Below are positions 49,111 through 58,057 of a stretch of 64,000 nt of DNA, in pieces (position 1 is the first letter of the stretch; each line of letters begins with the position of its first letter). The stretch is from positions 1,302,001 through 1,366,000 of the forward strand of contig NZ_JAASQL010000001.1 of assembly GCF_011762155.1 (NCBI RefSeq), written 5' to 3'. The notes below the pieces were generated by a model that was not told where the DNA came from, ran no database searches, and saw only the letters and a program-made list of their open reading frames with translations. Made by a program: the position numbers and the translations under genes. This DNA comes from Wenyingzhuangia heitensis (GTDB lineage Bacteria; Bacteroidota; Bacteroidia; Flavobacteriales; Flavobacteriaceae).

Positions 49111-49920
49111 TTATTGATCTTCTAACAAAACGTATTGAACATACATAGTGTAAACACCTGGTTCTGCAAAAGCTGAAGTATTTACTGTTGCACCTACTTT
49201 TGTTAATTCTTCAGAAGTAGTTCCGTCAGCAATGTATGCCATTGGAAAAGTAGCAGGCAAACCTGGTAAAATTCTATAATCAATATTGTAGTAAAAGTCA
49301 GATGCAGCACCTGTCTGTGTTAAGTAACTACCACCTGGCATAAAGTCATCACCAACAACACCTGTAGTTCCAGAATGTCCTGCAATATACTTGTTGTCTA
49401 ATCCTGGAGGAGTCCCAGTTCCTGTAGCATCTACATAAATACTGTTTTGTCCACTTGTTCCACTACCATCACTGTAGCTAGTAAAAGCACCACTGTAATC
49501 TCCGTAAGTTCCTGTTGCTGCACCATCAGCAGAATTTGCTCTAGATTGTTTTAATTCTAACAAACTTAGAGGTAATTCATTAACTGCGTTAGGGTTTGTG
49601 TTTCCGTAGCTTACTTCTTGATCCCAAAAGTTAGCACCAATGTTACCTTGTGATCTTGCAATAGCATACAAGTCCCAGTTTACAGTAGAGCTAATTTTTA
49701 ATGTAGTTGCTGCGTACTGAACAATACCTGCTTGGTATTCTACAACATCATCAAAAATAAATTCAATTTGGTTAGGGGTTGTCATTTCCAATTGTAAAAC
49801 TGGTTGTAAATCCATAGTAACGGTTACATCCTTTTCGTCGATTAACTGCGCTTGAGTTGTTAATCCTGCTAGCATAGCCGTAGCTAATACACTTTTTGTG
49901 ATTTTTGAAAAATTTTTCAT
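49111..49920 (-). CDS. Pilin-like secreted subunit, major type
   Basis: 269 residues with a signal peptide (TKSVLATAMLAGLTTQAQ). Mature domain: VTMDLQPVLQLEMTTPNQIEF, VVEYQAGIVQYAATTLKI, a Trp-containing NWDLYAIA, a Gly/Ser/Thr-rich middle (about 120-200) and the C-terminal YNIDYRILPGLP and PGVYTMYVQYVLLE. These landmarks recur in the 203-residue neighbour. The PGVY end strand is the place where pilins of other systems give or take a donor strand. The Gly/Ser-rich low-complexity centre is unusual and may be a surface-exposed loop. Followed by a stem-loop, as expected for an abundant subunit. Confidence 0.7.
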   Translation of the reverse strand: MKNFSKITKSVLATAMLAGLTTQAQLIDEKDVTVTMDLQPVLQLEMTTPNQIEFIFDDVVEYQAGIVQYAATTLKISSTVNWDLYAIARSQGNIGANFWDQEVSYGNTNPNAVNELPLSLLELKQSRANSADGAATGTYGDYSGAFTSYSDGSGTSGQNSIYVDATGTGTPPGLDNKYIAGHSGTTGVVGDDFMPGGSYLTQTGAASDFYYNIDYRILPGLPATFPMAYIADGTTSEELTKVGATVNTSAFAEPGVYTMYVQYVLLEDQ

Positions 49921-49953
49921 AAAATAATAATTAATAATTAGGGTTATATAGGG

Positions 49954-50784
49954 TTAATTAATTTCAAATTCTAGTTTAGCTGCTTGTATTTCGGGGGCAT
50001 CCTCATAGTCTAATACACCAATAGCTAAATATTTTCCTTTTTTAAATTTTTCGGGAATCTTGTAAGTAAAGTTTCTGATCAACTCAGGAACAATGGTAAA
50101 CTTTTTTACAGGCAAGCGCTCTTGTTCACCAGTAGTAATATTTGTTAAATCTATATAGGCAGAACAATAGGCAATTCCATCGCCTTTATTCTCTGCTAGA
50201 ATAGTAATTTTGTTGTTTTCGTTAACAAAATTAATCAACTCTACATTGTTGTTGTTTACCGTTGGAGGGTTTTGATATACAAATACACCAAAAGCAAAGG
50301 TAGGTACAACTCCTAATCCGATAGATGAGTTTTGTTTTTTAGCAATACTTAACTGTTTTCTAGCCTCTTGTTGCTCAATCATAATAATATTCCAAGCAGC
50401 TTTGTTGGCATTAGGATCATTAAAAGGGACAGTAATCGTTAATGTTATTTCCTTTTTTTCAAAAGGTTTTAAATCTACAAAAGTTGGGGATAAGGCAGAC
50501 CATTTAGATAAAGAGTATTTTCCTTGTCCTGCTAGTAAAAATTGACTCTTTCCTAAGCCATTCATGTTAAAATCTTTCATTCCAATTTTAAAACTATTAG
50601 GTTTTGGAGTGTCGTTATTAATTGTAATTTTATAACTTTTTGTAGAGCCCGGAGCTTGTTTTAAATGCAAGTGTGCAGGAGAGATAGATACACCAGTACC
50701 TTTTTTATCTAAAGAAACCTGAGAGTAGTTATTTGTAGTAAAAAAACATAAAATGATTAGAGGTAGTATTTTAAATATTCTCAT
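49954..50784 (-). CDS. Periplasmic chaperone-like protein of pilin cluster
   Basis: 276 residues from ATG at 50784 (MRIFKILPLIILCFFTTNNYSQ signal, split here as MRIFKILPLI and ILCFFTTNNYSQ). The first mature domain (about 25-150) begins TGVSISPAHLHLKQAPGSTKSYKITI, NFKPFEKKEITLTITVPF-like strands, consistent with a PapD-type or DUF916-type Ig fold; the second domain (about 160-276) has VVPTFAFGVFVYQ and ILAENKGDGIAYCSAYIDLT. Two Ig-like domains with a hydrophobic strand are the chaperone layout. It is the first gene of the four-gene unit and 33 bp ahead of the pilin. A longer TTG/ATG start (50823) exists but adds residues before the signal. Confidence 0.65.
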   Translation of the reverse strand: MRIFKILPLIILCFFTTNNYSQVSLDKKGTGVSISPAHLHLKQAPGSTKSYKITINNDTPKPNSFKIGMKDFNMNGLGKSQFLLAGQGKYSLSKWSALSPTFVDLKPFEKKEITLTITVPFNDPNANKAAWNIIMIEQQEARKQLSIAKKQNSSIGLGVVPTFAFGVFVYQNPPTVNNNNVELINFVNENNKITILAENKGDGIAYCSAYIDLTNITTGEQERLPVKKFTIVPELIRNFTYKIPEKFKKGKYLAIGVLDYEDAPEIQAAKLEFEIN

Positions 50785-50892
50785 TTTTGTTAAAAATAGA
50801 TATAGAGTTAGTTTAGTTGGCATCAAAACTAGCTAATTTTTTAATGTAAATCTCAATAAAAATGCGGGTGCTTTAAATATTTAGTGATATAT

Positions 50893-50908
50893 GTTATGTT
50901 AGCATAAC
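50893..50908. promoter_or_regulatory. Palindromic site GTTATG-TTAG-CATAAC
   Basis: Perfect 6-bp arms GTTATG and CATAAC around TTAG, upstream of the chaperone-like gene. Its 12-bp core TATGTTAGCATA recurs exactly at 51104-51115. A candidate operator for a transcription factor. Confidence 0.45.
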
Positions 50909-50947
50909 TAACTACTTCATTTTTAAGTCTGTAGTTTTTTGAGAAAA

Positions 50948-50984
50948 AACAAAAAATGATAAAAAATTAACAAAAAATGATAAA
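50948..50984. repeat. Two direct copies of AACAAAAAATGATAAA
   Basis: The 16-bp sequence AACAAAAAATGATAAA occurs at 50948-50963 and again at 50969-50984, with start points 21 bp (two helical turns) apart. It lies in the divergent region between the chaperone-like gene and recG. A-rich repeats of this size could be chance in such DNA, but the match is exact. Confidence 0.5.
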
Positions 50985-51103
50985 TATTATGTTTTGTGCT
51001 GTTTTTTGTGGGTTTTGTTAAAGATTATTTAATATTGATTCTTTTTTTGTGTTTTTTTAGAGAGGTAAATAGTTGATTTATAATAGAGTTAATTGTTTTT
51101 TGC

Positions 51104-51115
51104 TATGTTAGCATA
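51104..51115. promoter_or_regulatory. Second copy of TATGTTAGCATA
   Basis: Exact repeat of the core found at 50895-50906, 43 bp before the recG start. Two copies of a partly palindromic 12-mer flank the divergent region of 330 bp. Confidence 0.42.
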
Positions 51116-51158
51116 TTATTTTTAAGGTTTTAAAGTGGTTATAAAAATATTTTGATAC

Positions 51159-53258
51159 ATGTTTGATTTTGATGTTTCTACAAATTATTTAACAGGAATT
51201 GGTCCTGCAAAAGCAATCGTGCTTCAGAAAGAGTTTGGGATTTTTTCGGCGAATCAATTATTGAATTTTTTTCCTATAAAGTATGTAGATAAGTCAAAAA
51301 TTTTTACAATTAGAGAGTTACAACCAAGTAATACAGAAGTGCAATTAAAAGGAGTTATTACTGAGCTAAAAGAAGTAAAACAAAAAAGAGGAACACGTTT
51401 GGTAGGTGTTTTTAAAGATAATACCGGCTCTATAGAACTCGTTTGGTTTAAAGTAACCAAGTGGTTAAAATCTAGTATTAAAATTAATGAACCCTACATT
51501 ATTTATGGAAAAACTAATTGTTTTAATGGAACTTTTAGTATGCCTCATCCAGATTTGGAATTAGAGGCTAATTATACAAAAAACATCATTTCTGGTTTAC
51601 AGGCTGTTTATCCATCTACAGAAAAAATGAGTGCTAAAGGCTTTAATAATAAAGTAATGTCTAAAGCGATTCAGAACTTGTTAAAAGAGGCTTATCCATA
51701 CATAGAAGAGACTTTGTCTAACGAAATTATGGAAGAATATAATTTGTTAAGTAAAAGAGAAGCTTTGCTATATATTCATTTTCCTAAAAACCAAGAATAT
51801 TTAAGTAGAGCTCAAAAAAGGTTAAAGTTTGAGGAGTTTTTCTTTATTCAAATGCAACTTATTAGAAATAAATTAGTCAGAAAAGATAAAATTAAAGGAT
51901 TTGTTTTTAAACATGTGGGGGAATATTTTAATTCCTTTTATAAATCGGGATTAAAGTTTGATTTGACCAATGCACAGAAAAGAGTGCTAAAAGAAATTAG
52001 AGCAGATATGTCTACGGGGGCTCACATGAACAGGTTGTTACAGGGAGACGTAGGTGCAGGTAAAACAATTGTAGCTCTGTTAACAATACTTATTGCTCTT
52101 GACAACGGTTTTCAAACAGCCATGTTAGCACCTACCGAAATTTTAGCTACACAACATTTTCAGGCAGTTACAGAATTGGTAGCTCCTTTTAATATTACGG
52201 TAAAATTGTTAACGGGATCTACCAGAATCAAAGAACGTAGAGTTATTCACCAAGCTTTAGAAGATGGATCCTTACAAATATTAATAGGAACACATGCTAT
52301 TTTAGAAGATAAGGTTCAGTTTAAAAATTTAGGATTGGCTGTAATTGATGAGCAACACAGGTTTGGAGTTGCGCAGCGTTCTAAAATGTGGATGAAAAAT
52401 ACATTGCCTCCTCATATTTTAATTATGACAGCAACACCAATTCCAAGAACATTGGCCATGAGTGCTTATGGAGATTTAGATGTGTCTGTTATTGATGAAC
52501 TACCACCTGGTAGAAAAGCCATACAAACCGTGCATAGATTTGATAGTTCTAGGTTGCGCGTTTTTAAGTTTATGCGTGATGAAGTTGCAAAAGGACGACA
52601 AGTTTATGTAGTTTATCCTTTAATAGAAGAGTCAGAAGCGATGGATTACAAAGATTTACAAGATGGATATGAAAGTATTCAACGAGAATTTCCTTTGCCA
52701 GAGTATAGAATAAGTATAGTGCATGGAAAAATGAAACCTGCTGATAAGGAATTTGAAATGCAACGTTTTGTAAAAGGAGAAACACAAATAATGGTAGCTA
52801 CCACAGTTATAGAGGTTGGGGTAAATGTGCCCAATGCATCGGTAATGATTATTGAAAGTGCAGAGCGTTTTGGTTTGTCGCAATTACACCAATTAAGAGG
52901 TAGAGTAGGTCGTGGTGCCGATCAGAGTTATTGTATACTAATGTCGGGTGTTAAATTGTCTAACGATTCTAAAACCAGATTAGAAACCATGGTACGAACC
53001 AGTGATGGATTTGAAATTGCTGAGGTAGATTTAAAACTCCGTGGTCCAGGAAACTTAATGGGAACGCAACAAAGCGGAGTGTTGAATTTAAAAATTGCAG
53101 ACTTGGTTAGAGATAGTAAAGAGTTACACATGGCAAGAAACAAAGCGGTAGAAGTACTTACGGAAGATCCTAATTTGGCTTTGTCTAAAAATATAGCTAT
53201 GAAAAGAATGTATCAGCAAATTCATAAAAGAACCAGTATTTGGGCAAATATTAGTTAG
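51159..53258 (+). CDS. recG: ATP-dependent DNA helicase RecG
   Basis: 699 residues. An N-terminal wedge/OB domain (about 1-250, with GVITELKEVKQKRGTRLVGV) is followed by the helicase core: Walker A GDVGAGKT at 296-303, the DEQH box at 397-400 (AVIDEQHRFGVAQRS), TATPIPRT, and the C-terminal LHQLRGRVGRG. RecG branch-migrates Holliday junctions and remodels stalled replication forks. ATG at 51159. It is divergent from the pilin cluster and is followed by a non-coding element, then pheT. Confidence 0.97.
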   Translation: MFDFDVSTNYLTGIGPAKAIVLQKEFGIFSANQLLNFFPIKYVDKSKIFTIRELQPSNTEVQLKGVITELKEVKQKRGTRLVGVFKDNTGSIELVWFKVTKWLKSSIKINEPYIIYGKTNCFNGTFSMPHPDLELEANYTKNIISGLQAVYPSTEKMSAKGFNNKVMSKAIQNLLKEAYPYIEETLSNEIMEEYNLLSKREALLYIHFPKNQEYLSRAQKRLKFEEFFFIQMQLIRNKLVRKDKIKGFVFKHVGEYFNSFYKSGLKFDLTNAQKRVLKEIRADMSTGAHMNRLLQGDVGAGKTIVALLTILIALDNGFQTAMLAPTEILATQHFQAVTELVAPFNITVKLLTGSTRIKERRVIHQALEDGSLQILIGTHAILEDKVQFKNLGLAVIDEQHRFGVAQRSKMWMKNTLPPHILIMTATPIPRTLAMSAYGDLDVSVIDELPPGRKAIQTVHRFDSSRLRVFKFMRDEVAKGRQVYVVYPLIEESEAMDYKDLQDGYESIQREFPLPEYRISIVHGKMKPADKEFEMQRFVKGETQIMVATTVIEVGVNVPNASVMIIESAERFGLSQLHQLRGRVGRGADQSYCILMSGVKLSNDSKTRLETMVRTSDGFEIAEVDLKLRGPGNLMGTQQSGVLNLKIADLVRDSKELHMARNKAVEVLTEDPNLALSKNIAMKRMYQQIHKRTSIWANIS

Positions 53259-53309
53259 TATTTACTTTTGTTCTTTTCTTAAAATTAGAGTTTTTTAAAC
53301 ACTAAAATG

Positions 53310-53450
53310 TGTTAGCGATTGACGGGTCTGTTTGAGCTCTTTTTTTTAGTGCTAAACTTGTTTTGGCATCTAAATAAAAAGCGAGTACGGAAAGCGCGAC
53401 CCGATAGGGAAACACCCAAAATGGCATAGAGAAAAGGACGTGTTTTTGAA
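53310..53450. ncRNA. GC-richer, possibly structured non-coding element
   Basis: In the gap between recG and pheT the base composition changes sharply: TGACGGGTCTGTTTGAGC, then GCGAGTACGGAAAGCGCG and ACCCGATAGGGAAACACCC. CGGGTC (53323-53328) pairs perfectly with GACCCG (53398-53403), enclosing a segment with TTAGTGCTAAAC; GGG at 53407-53409 can pair with CCC at 53415-53417 in a short hairpin. No ORF. It could be a small RNA, a riboswitch-like leader of pheT, or a dispersed intergenic repeat. Strand and boundaries are uncertain; no known RNA family was recognised. Confidence 0.35.
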
Positions 53451-53495
53451 ATAATATATAAAAGCTAAAAATTCGCAAATCTCAACTGAGAGTTG

Positions 53496-53503
53496 TATTT
53501 TTG
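53496..53503 (+). promoter_or_regulatory. Candidate -7 element for pheT
   Basis: TATTTTTG fits TAnnTTTG exactly, 26 bp before the pheT ATG. The -33 region has only TTC, so the match is to the -7 box alone. Confidence 0.5.
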
Positions 53504-53529
53504 CGCACTTAAAACAGAATTTTAAACAA

Positions 53530-55956
53530 ATGAAGATATCATACAATTGGTTAAAGCAATTTATTAAGATTGACTGGGATGCAGTAAAAACTGGTGAATT
53601 GTTAACAGATCTTGGTTTAGAAGTAGAGGGAATAGAAAAAGTTGAATCTATTAAAGGAAGCTTAGCCGGGATTGTTGTTGGTGAGGTTTTAACGTGTGAA
53701 AAACATCCTAATGCAGATAAGCTAAGTGTAACTACTGTAAATGTTGGAGGAGAAGCACCTATACAAGTGGTTTGTGGAGCTCCAAATGTAGCTGCGGGTC
53801 AAAAAGTACCTGTAGCAACTGTAGGAACTGTTTTGTATGATGAAAAAGGAGAGAGCTTTAAAATTAAAAAAGGTAAAATTAGAGGAGAGGAAAGTCACGG
53901 AATGATTTGTGCCGAAGATGAATTAGGATTAGGAAAAGGGCATGATGGAATTATGGTTTTAGATACCGAGTTAATTCCTGGTACCCCGGTTGCGGATGTT
54001 TTTAATATTGAAGTAGATGAGGTTTTTGAAATAGGGTTGACTCCTAACCGTGCAGATGCTATGAGTCACCTAGGGGTCGCTCGTGATTTGCGTGCGGGTT
54101 TAATGCAACAAGGAATTCAGAAAGAATTAATTTCTCCATCTGTTAGTGATTTTCACGTATATGAAAGAGCTTTAAAGTTTGATATTCACGTAAAAGATTT
54201 TGATTTAGCTCCCAAATATGCAGGTGTTGCTATTAGAGATGTTAAGATAGAAGATTCACCAGAATGGTTACAAAATAGGTTAAAAGCAATAGGTGTAAAA
54301 CCCTTAAATAATGTGGTAGATATTACCAATTATGTATTGCATGAACTAGGACAGCCTTTACACGCTTTTGATGCCAATAAAATTTCGGGAAATAAAGTAA
54401 CCGTAACTACATTAGAAGAGGGAACTAAGTTTACTACGTTAGATGGTGTAGAACGCGAATTAAGCGCAGAAGATTTAATGATCTGTGATGCCAACGAAAC
54501 TCCAATGTGTATTGCAGGTGTTTTAGGAGGTTTAGACTCTGGAGTTACAGAACATACAACTTCTGTGTTTTTAGAAGCTGCTTATTTTAATCCTGTTTCA
54601 GTTCGTAAAACAGCAAAAAGACATGGTTTAAATACAGATGCTTCTTTCCGTTTTGAAAGAGGAATTGATCCTAATATTACCAAATATGCCTTAATTAGAG
54701 CTGCTTTGTTAATAGAAGAAATTGCAGGAGGGAAAACAGTGTCTGATGTAGATGTAGTGTACCCTAATAAGATAGAAGACTTTGAAGTCTTTATGTCTTA
54801 TGAAAATGTAGCAAGAGTGATTGGACAAAAATTACCCAACGATACCATTAAAAATATTTTAGCTTCTTTAGAAATTAAAATTAACAGTGAGACTGAAGGT
54901 GGTTTAGGTTTAGTTGTTCCTGCATACAGAGTAGATGTACAAAGGGAGGCAGATATTGTAGAAGAAATTTTACGTGTATATGGATATAATAATATAGAGT
55001 TTTCTCACAAATTAAATACCTCTATAGAGCCTTCTAAATTTGATGGTGTAAAAACAGAAAACGTTGTTGCAGAACAGTTAAGAGTACAAGGTTTTAACGA
55101 AACCATGGCTAACTCTCTCACCAAAGCATCTTACGTTGCGTTGTCCGAAAATTTAAACGAAGAGAATAATGTAGAAATGTTAAATCCTTTAAGTAGTGAT
55201 TTGGCTGTAATGAGACAATCTTTATTGTTTAGCGGATTAGAGTCTGTAGCGTACAACATCAACAGAAAAAACAACGATATTAAGTTTTATGAGTTTGGAA
55301 AAACGTACCATAAATACAACGAAAAATATCAAGAAGACAAACATTTAACCTTATTTGTATCTGGTAGTAGAGACAAAGAAGCATGGAATGCTCCTAAAAA
55401 GAATTCAGATTTTTATTACACCAAAGCGGTTGTAATGGGAGTTTTGCAAAGATTAGGTCATTCTAATGTGAAAATAACTCCAACCAAAAACGATGTGTTC
55501 TCTGAAGGAATTACAGTTAGTTTAGGGAAAATGAAATTGGCAGATGTAGGTATGGTGAGTCCAAAGATTTTAAAAGAATTTGGAATTAAACAAGAGGTTT
55601 TTTATGCAGATTTTAATTGGGATACTGTGTTAAAAGTTTCTCAAAACAATAAACTAAAAGTGACTCCTTTACCAAAATATCCATCGGTAAAAAGAGATTT
55701 AGCGTTATTATTAGATAAAAATGTAGCGTTTAAAGATTTGTATAATACAGCATTTCAATCAGAAAAACAATTGTTAAAAGAAGTTGATTTGTTTGATGTA
55801 TATGAGGGAGATAAACTACCTGAAGGAAAAAAATCATACGCGTTAAGTTTTGTGTTAAGAGATGAAAACAAAACGTTAGAAGAAAAACAGATTGAAAAAA
55901 TAATGGCAAAACTTCAAAATTCGTTTGAAAAACAATTTGAAGCAACCTTAAGATAA
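53530..55956 (+). CDS. pheT: Phenylalanyl-tRNA synthetase beta subunit
   Basis: 808 residues. Domains in order: an N-terminal segment (MKISYNWLKQFI), the EMAP-like tRNA-binding domain (about 40-155: GEVLTCEKHPNADKLSVTTV, VVCGAPNVAAGQKVPVA), the B3/B4 editing region (NNVVDITNYVLHELGQPLHAF), the B5 domain, the class II-like core, and the C-terminal anticodon-binding FDX-ACB domain (KYPSVKRDLALLLDKNV, ending KLQNSFEKQFEATLR). It forms the alpha2-beta2 enzyme with PheS, which is not in this window. Its own promoter and terminator make it a single-gene unit. Confidence 0.97.
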   Translation: MKISYNWLKQFIKIDWDAVKTGELLTDLGLEVEGIEKVESIKGSLAGIVVGEVLTCEKHPNADKLSVTTVNVGGEAPIQVVCGAPNVAAGQKVPVATVGTVLYDEKGESFKIKKGKIRGEESHGMICAEDELGLGKGHDGIMVLDTELIPGTPVADVFNIEVDEVFEIGLTPNRADAMSHLGVARDLRAGLMQQGIQKELISPSVSDFHVYERALKFDIHVKDFDLAPKYAGVAIRDVKIEDSPEWLQNRLKAIGVKPLNNVVDITNYVLHELGQPLHAFDANKISGNKVTVTTLEEGTKFTTLDGVERELSAEDLMICDANETPMCIAGVLGGLDSGVTEHTTSVFLEAAYFNPVSVRKTAKRHGLNTDASFRFERGIDPNITKYALIRAALLIEEIAGGKTVSDVDVVYPNKIEDFEVFMSYENVARVIGQKLPNDTIKNILASLEIKINSETEGGLGLVVPAYRVDVQREADIVEEILRVYGYNNIEFSHKLNTSIEPSKFDGVKTENVVAEQLRVQGFNETMANSLTKASYVALSENLNEENNVEMLNPLSSDLAVMRQSLLFSGLESVAYNINRKNNDIKFYEFGKTYHKYNEKYQEDKHLTLFVSGSRDKEAWNAPKKNSDFYYTKAVVMGVLQRLGHSNVKITPTKNDVFSEGITVSLGKMKLADVGMVSPKILKEFGIKQEVFYADFNWDTVLKVSQNNKLKVTPLPKYPSVKRDLALLLDKNVAFKDLYNTAFQSEKQLLKEVDLFDVYEGDKLPEGKKSYALSFVLRDENKTLEEKQIEKIMAKLQNSFEKQFEATLR

Positions 55957-55959
55957 ATT

Positions 55960-55992
55960 AAAAAGCCTTTGATAATTCAAAGGCTTTTTTTT
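55960..55992 (+). terminator. Rho-independent terminator after pheT
   Basis: Perfect 13-bp inverted repeat AAAAAGCCTTTGA / TCAAAGGCTTTTT with a 4-base loop and a run of eight T. Confidence 0.93.
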
Positions 55993-56030
55993 GAATACCA
56001 ATTTAAAGAATACGAATGAAATAAAGTTCG

Positions 56031-56038
56031 TAAATTTG
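56031..56038 (+). promoter_or_regulatory. Candidate -7 element for pyrD
   Basis: TAAATTTG fits TAnnTTTG exactly, 24 bp before the pyrD ATG at 56063. It lies inside an upstream open frame, which supports starting the protein at 56063. Confidence 0.52.
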
Positions 56039-56062
56039 CGACCAACCCTACAAAACCAAAGT

Positions 56063-57103
56063 ATGAGTTTCTATAAAACGATTATACGACCAATTTTTTT
56101 TCAATTTGATCCAGAAAAAGTGCATTACTTTACATTTGATATGATTAAAATTCTGTCAAAAATACCGGGAGTGTCTGCTTTAACAAGAAGTATATATAAG
56201 GTTGATGATGTAAAATTACACAAAGAACTATTTGGAATTACGTTTGAAAATCCTGTAGGATTGGCTGCTGGTTTTGATAAAAATGCAGTGTTGTTTAATG
56301 AATTGGCCGATTACGGTTTTGGATTTATAGAAATAGGAACGGTTACTCCTAAAGGTCAGGAAGGAAACCCTAAGAAAAGGTTATTCCGTTTAAAAGACGA
56401 TCAGGGAATTATTAATAGAATGGGGTTTAACAACAATGGTGTTGAGGCTGCTATAGAGAATTTAAAAAAGAACAAAGGAAAAGTAATTGTAGGAGGTAAT
56501 ATTGGTAAAAACACCAACATTGCTACAGAACAATATACTCAAGATTATTGTGACGTTTTTAAAGCTTTACATCCTTATGTAGATTATTTTGTGTTAAATG
56601 TAAGTTGTCCTAATGTGAGTAGTCATGCTAAGTTAGGAGATAAAGATTACTTACTAGAGTTGATTGCTGCAGTTCAAAAATTGAACAATGCAGAAAATGA
56701 ACAAAGACCTATTTTATTAAAAATTGCTCCAGATTTAAATAATCAGCAGTTGGATGAAATTGTAGAATTGGTAGCAGAAACTAAAATTGATGGAGTGATT
56801 GCCTCAAACACTTCTGTAAATAGAGAGGGGTTAAAAGCTACAGATAAAAGGTTGACAGAAATAGGAAATGGAGGATTAAGTGGATTGCCTATAAAAGATA
56901 GAAGTACAGCTACTATTAAATATTTGGCAGATACATCTAACAAATCATTCCCTATTATAGGAGTAGGAGGAATTCATTCTGCACAAGATGCTTTGGATAA
57001 AATAGCTGCTGGAGCAGATTTGGTTCAGGTCTATACAGGGTTTATTTACGAAGGTCCTGGGTTGGTTAAAAAGATAAATAAAGCTATTTTAAAGACTTTG
57101 TAG
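56063..57103 (+). CDS. pyrD: Dihydroorotate dehydrogenase (quinone), class 2
   Basis: 346 residues from ATG at 56063 ([20 protein letters not shown]). The N-terminal helical extension and [11 protein letters not shown] mark the membrane-associated class 2 enzyme. The FMN/substrate core follows: [39 protein letters not shown], the active-site region [22 protein letters not shown]-like [11 protein letters not shown], and the phosphate-binding [20 protein letters not shown]. It oxidises dihydroorotate to orotate with quinone in pyrimidine synthesis. Followed by a GT2 gene 9 bp later. Confidence 0.96.
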   Translation: MSFYKTIIRPIFFQFDPEKVHYFTFDMIKILSKIPGVSALTRSIYKVDDVKLHKELFGITFENPVGLAAGFDKNAVLFNELADYGFGFIEIGTVTPKGQEGNPKKRLFRLKDDQGIINRMGFNNNGVEAAIENLKKNKGKVIVGGNIGKNTNIATEQYTQDYCDVFKALHPYVDYFVLNVSCPNVSSHAKLGDKDYLLELIAAVQKLNNAENEQRPILLKIAPDLNNQQLDEIVELVAETKIDGVIASNTSVNREGLKATDKRLTEIGNGGLSGLPIKDRSTATIKYLADTSNKSFPIIGVGGIHSAQDALDKIAAGADLVQVYTGFIYEGPGLVKKINKAILKTL

Positions 57104-57112
57104 AATTAATAT

Positions 57113-58057
57113 ATGTATTCGTTTATCATTCCCCTTTACAACAGACCCGATGAAATTGATGAGTTGTTGTACAGCTTAACCAAACAAAATTTTTCAAAAC
57201 CATTTGAGGTGGTGGTTGTTGAAGATGGTTCTGAAAATAATGCAACCAAAGTTGTAAGTAGCTACAATGATCGTTTAAATATTCAATATTTTTTAACGGA
57301 GAATCAAGGAGCGGGAATGGCTCGTAATTACGGAATGTCTCATGCAGAGGGAGATTATTTTATTGTGTTAGATTCGGATGTATTGGTTCCTGCCAACTAT
57401 TTAAAACAGGTTCATAAAGCATTAAAAGAAAATTATACTGATGCTTTTGGAGGTCCTGATGCAGCACACTCTTCTTTTACACCTTTGCAAAAAGCAATCA
57501 ATTTTTCTATGACTTCGGTATTAACTACAGGTGGGATTAGAGGAAAAAAGAAAGCGGTAGGTAAATTTCAGCCCCGTAGTTTTAATTTGGGAATTTCTAA
57601 AAAAGCATTTGAAACCACAAGAGGTTTTTCTGCCATGAAAATAGGAGAGGATATTGATTTGTCTTTTAGGTTGTGGAACAATGGTTTTGAGACTCAGTTA
57701 ATAGAGAAAGCTTTTGTATATCACAAACGTAGAAATACCATAGATTCTTTTTTTACACAAACTTTTAAATTTGGACAAGCAAGACCTGTGTTGAATAAAA
57801 AATATCCAGGTACAGCTAAATTGACTTATTGGTTCCCTAGTTTATTTATTGTTGGTTTTTTATTGGCTTCAGTTTTATTTGTCATGGGTAAATGGGAGTT
57901 GATTACTTTTTATTATTTGTATTTTATGATTTTGTTTATGACATCCTTAGTGGTAAACAAAAATGTAACCGTTGCTTTTTTGTCTATCATTACTACTTTG
58001 GTACAAATGGGAGGGTATGGTTTTGGATTTTTAAAGTCGATGTTCTTTAAAAAGTAG
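57113..58057 (+). CDS. Membrane-anchored family 2 glycosyltransferase
   Basis: 314 residues. The GT-A domain begins MYSFIIPLYNRPDEIDELLYS, with VVVVEDGSEN (nucleotide-binding Asp) and ADGDYFIVLDSDV-like EGDYFIVLDSDVLVP (DxD metal motif, about residue 85-90). It continues with MKIGEDIDLSFRLW. Two to three hydrophobic helices (about 240-310) anchor it in the inner membrane. The sugar and acceptor are unknown. It follows pyrD by 9 bp and may be co-transcribed with it, although no functional link is clear. Confidence 0.9.
   Translation: MYSFIIPLYNRPDEIDELLYSLTKQNFSKPFEVVVVEDGSENNATKVVSSYNDRLNIQYFLTENQGAGMARNYGMSHAEGDYFIVLDSDVLVPANYLKQVHKALKENYTDAFGGPDAAHSSFTPLQKAINFSMTSVLTTGGIRGKKKAVGKFQPRSFNLGISKKAFETTRGFSAMKIGEDIDLSFRLWNNGFETQLIEKAFVYHKRRNTIDSFFTQTFKFGQARPVLNKKYPGTAKLTYWFPSLFIVGFLLASVLFVMGKWELITFYYLYFMILFMTSLVVNKNVTVAFLSIITTLVQMGGYGFGFLKSMFFKK

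Noticed and set aside
50948-50984. CRISPR-like repeats
   Set aside because: Only two copies with a 5-bp gap; no array.
55991-56062. Extended N-terminus of PyrD
   Set aside because: Overlaps the pheT terminator tail and a promoter element; the family N-terminus begins at the ATG at 56063.
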